From NCBI RefSeq assembly GCF_019578655.1, contig NC_063258.1, positions 24,618,802 through 24,682,801 of the forward strand: a DNA stretch of 64,000 nucleotides, in the 5' to 3' direction. This DNA is from Ricinus communis. Taxonomy: Eukaryota > Streptophyta > Magnoliopsida > Malpighiales > Euphorbiaceae. Of this stretch, positions 61,452 to 64,000 are shown piece by piece (positions within the stretch are counted from its first letter, which is position 1; each line of letters opens with the position of its first letter). Below the pieces are notes generated by a model that saw nothing but the letters and a program-made list of their open reading frames with translations, was not told the origin of the DNA and did no database searches. A program made the translations under genes and the position numbers.

Positions 61452-62484
61452 TTTATTAATTTTCTAAAAAAAATTATAAAAACATCTCTATTTTTTAGAA
61501 AAAAAATTACTTAAAAGTACTTATTTTTCACCTTCTTCGTCTTTTCTATTTTTCTATAATTAATTTTAGATATTTAAAAAAACGTCTAACATATATCATA
61601 TTTAATAAACATATACCGTCTGTTGTTGAACATTTGAGTTGAATTCTGTTTCATTTTAAAAAGTTTTAGATATCTAAAATATTTTATTATTTGGCAAATG
61701 TATACCTTTTGTCGTTCAACTTTGTTTGAGTTTGCGTTTTATTTCATGAAAGATTGAGATACCTAACGTATACTTAATATATACTAGATGTATTTTTTTC
61801 TTCAATATATACTAACTATATACTTTTTTTATTTTGTAGCAATTTATCGCACTTTTTAAATCTGATATTCTCAATAAGGCTGAGCACGAATCGGTCTAAT
61901 TTGGTTATTTGTAAATCACCAGTACCGTATCAATCTCGGTCCTCTTAAAATTTAAGGTACTAGTATCGTACCAAACATAAATAGCACCATACCGAATTGA
62001 ACTAATTTTTTTGGACAATTAATTCGGTTCGTTACTATTTTCAGTTCTAATATTTAGAAAAAAAAATAACTTTAAATCTTACCTTTAATTATATACATTA
62101 AAAATATATGATTGACATCCAAATAAAACTATTATGAGAATTGGAATTAGATAAAATTGCAATCATATTCTTGAACAACTTGTTTTGTAATTTAGTCCAC
62201 TTGCAAATATAATAATTTAATATTTAAACATAAACTATTAAAACTATATTATTGTTAGCAGTAAAATAAAAAATTACAAATTCTACATAGCACTACAAGT
62301 CCAATTTTAAGTGTGAGAAATGCGACTAACTTAGTATTTTTGAATCGAGAGCTTTAAGTGTGAGAGAATAAGCCTATGAGTTGAGATTTGAGAGATGCGA
62401 CTGGTTGTTATAATAAATGATATTAATGAAAAAGAAATTAGAGCTTGAGTAGATAGGAAACTAGTAATATAGTATATACTATAC
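61452..62484. other. AT-rich spacer with a short hAT-MITE-like patch
   Basis: There are no genes. At about 61877-62060 the words gagcacgaatcggtctaatt and taattcggttcgttac resemble the ends of small non-autonomous hAT-type repeats (gctgtgcacggttcggtt family). Only one side is readable. Confidence 0.35.
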
Positions 62485-64000
62485 TGTCAGCACCCCTTTT
62501 CCAAATTTAGATATCGAGAAAAAAATAAAAAATCTTATGATGAAAGTTACTATCTTCTCGGGTCTCAATAATGAAGGACAGGCGAATCCGAGGATGGAGT
62601 CGAGGTTAATCCAGCTGGAATTACCTTTTTTAAAATCAATTTGGACTCAATTGTCAAGAAAAATAAAGTTCGGGAGTCAAAACGACAGCTTTCACAAGCT
62701 TAGGGACCTAGTTGCAAAATTTTAAAACTTCCTCTACATGGAGCCGATCGGTTCTACATAGAGTCAATTGGATTTTTTACATTATGACATCATTTTATTC
62801 GACGATTTTACATCTATATACAAATTCTAGAAGGTTTCCTTGACAATAATCAGCATTTTTATCAATAATTATTTAAATTATATTTATCGATATATTCTTA
62901 AAATTTATCGCCTCCTTTAGGGTTTCCTTTAAAATCCTACCTCTATAAATAGAAAGAGGTGAATAGGGCTTGAGAGAATAATAAAGAGCTGAAAATTTGC
63001 AGTAAGTGAGATCGATATTTGAGATACACTGAGAAAGAAAGTAAACAGAAAAAATCCAAAGAGAAAAGAAAGAAAAGAATATTGTTCTTATTTGACAACT
63101 GAAGCTTCAAGCCATTTAAGAAAGAATAGTTTTAGGAAATAAGCCACTAAACAAATAATCATTTTGGAAACTATTTTTAAATGGAGATAAAATTTCTCTA
63201 CGTCAGATATAGCAATGGATTCCCACTTGTTCTTTGACTCAACTTCATCCTTATCGCTTGAGACTCGCAAATCCATCATCCACTGTGACAACCTAAGGGT
63301 TTCTTCAACCATACATTTACCATCATCATAAAATCGGTTCTTTTGTTCCTTTTATCTCTTTTGTTATTTATTCTTAAAAATATGATTAGGATTTTGATTT
63401 ATGATCAGTATGGTTAGATTAGGATTTTTAGTGAGTATGCATGATTATTGGGTTTTTGAATATGGTAATAAGAAATCTAGGATTTTGAAATATGATATTT
63501 TGCCAATTAGGGTTTTGAATCTAATTAGAAACATGTCATATGATATGTCTAGATCTATTTTATTATGACTAGGTAATTAAAATATGCTTAATATAATCAT
63601 GAATGATTTGACATCTTTTAGTTTAATGTACTTGGGACTTTTTGTCAGTTTAGAACTTTGATCGTTCAATTGACTTCTATTGCTTTAATGCTTTTATTAT
63701 ATTTTTTTATTCTAATTCATTTTACTGTCTATACATGTGACATTCGGCTCTGGGAAAGCAAAATACAATGAAGAATCGTTGAAAGCCCAACCTAGAACCC
63801 TAGAGCCGACCGGCTTAGTGCAGAGCCAATTGGCTCTGCATTGAGCCAATCCGTTGTTCAAGTCCAGCCTCCATTTTTTACTTTTCTTGGATGATTTTTG
63901 ATATATTTTACCTTATGTATAGTTTTTAGATCTCTCCTTTTCGCAGTCGTAGTTGTAGATCGGATTGTAATAATTAGGTTTTACTTTCTACTTTTATTTT
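62485..64000 (+). mobile_element. possible LTR of a Ty3/gypsy-type element, runs off the right edge
   Basis: The stretch starts with tgtcagcaccccttttccaa, a sequence I associate with the starts of large plant gypsy (Tat/Ogre-like) LTRs. It contains a promoter-like cctctataaatagaaag at about 62939 and repeated gagccgatcggttctaca/gagccgaccggcttag words at about 62742 and 63802. No coding domain is visible before the window ends, so neither the class nor the right border can be confirmed. The minus-strand frame at 63088-63312 is unrecognised. Confidence 0.35.

Noticed and set aside
1..64000. CRISPR arrays, rRNA genes, tRNA genes, bacterial operons
   Set aside because: No regularly spaced repeats, rRNA-like sequence or cloverleaf structure seen; the genome is a plant nuclear one.

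Overview
This is nuclear DNA from a flowering plant, most likely a eudicot. It has split genes with GT-AG introns, AT-rich introns and spacers, plant-specific protein families (EDR2-like, STP sugar transporter, chloroplast adenylate kinase fused to DUF1995, LRK10-like receptor kinase), and many plant transposable elements (Ty1/copia, hAT, MITEs, RTE-type LINE). The species cannot be fixed from the sequence alone.

Layout, left to right: (1) 1-16.9 kb, minus strand: a PH-START-DUF1336 gene (EDR2-like) with 20 exons in the window; its last exon or exons lie beyond the left edge, and its introns hold LINE remnants and small repeats. (2) 19.4-20.9 kb, minus: a two-exon organellar-type bS6 ribosomal protein with an acidic microsatellite-coded tail. 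(3) 23.6-24.1 kb, plus: an intronless PNRC-like small protein with two G-boxes and a TATA box. (4) 25.1-27.7 kb, minus: a four-exon STP7-like hexose/H+ symporter. (5) 28.7-39.2 kb: a transposon-rich block with three foldback MITEs, a complete but mutated 5-kb copia element with TATAG target duplications, a second LTR-plus-PBS fragment, an LRK10-like receptor-kinase pseudogene, and a MITE just after its stop codon. (6) 39.5-48.7 kb, minus: a 19-exon chloroplast adenylate kinase/DUF1995 fusion, reconstructed end to end (599 aa). (7) 50.0-51.9 kb, minus: an intronless transmembrane nine (EMP70) protein. (8) 54.5-59.2 kb, minus: an eight-exon R3H/double G-patch protein related to yeast Sqs1 (774 aa). 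(9) 59.7-64 kb: a decayed hAT transposase, a foldback element and a probable LTR running off the right edge.

The genes are ordinary housekeeping or membrane genes and do not form a pathway. From memory of Arabidopsis, EDR2-like, adenylate kinase/DUF1995 and TMN are consecutive there (At5g35180, At5g35170, At5g35160), so this window looks like the same ancestral block opened up by extra genes and transposons. I found no CRISPR, no tRNA or rRNA gene and no convincing new biological system. The most interesting items are a tandem duplication across a splice acceptor that makes a competing acceptor leading straight to a stop, the traceable death of the receptor-kinase gene beside two LTR elements, and the MITE cluster.
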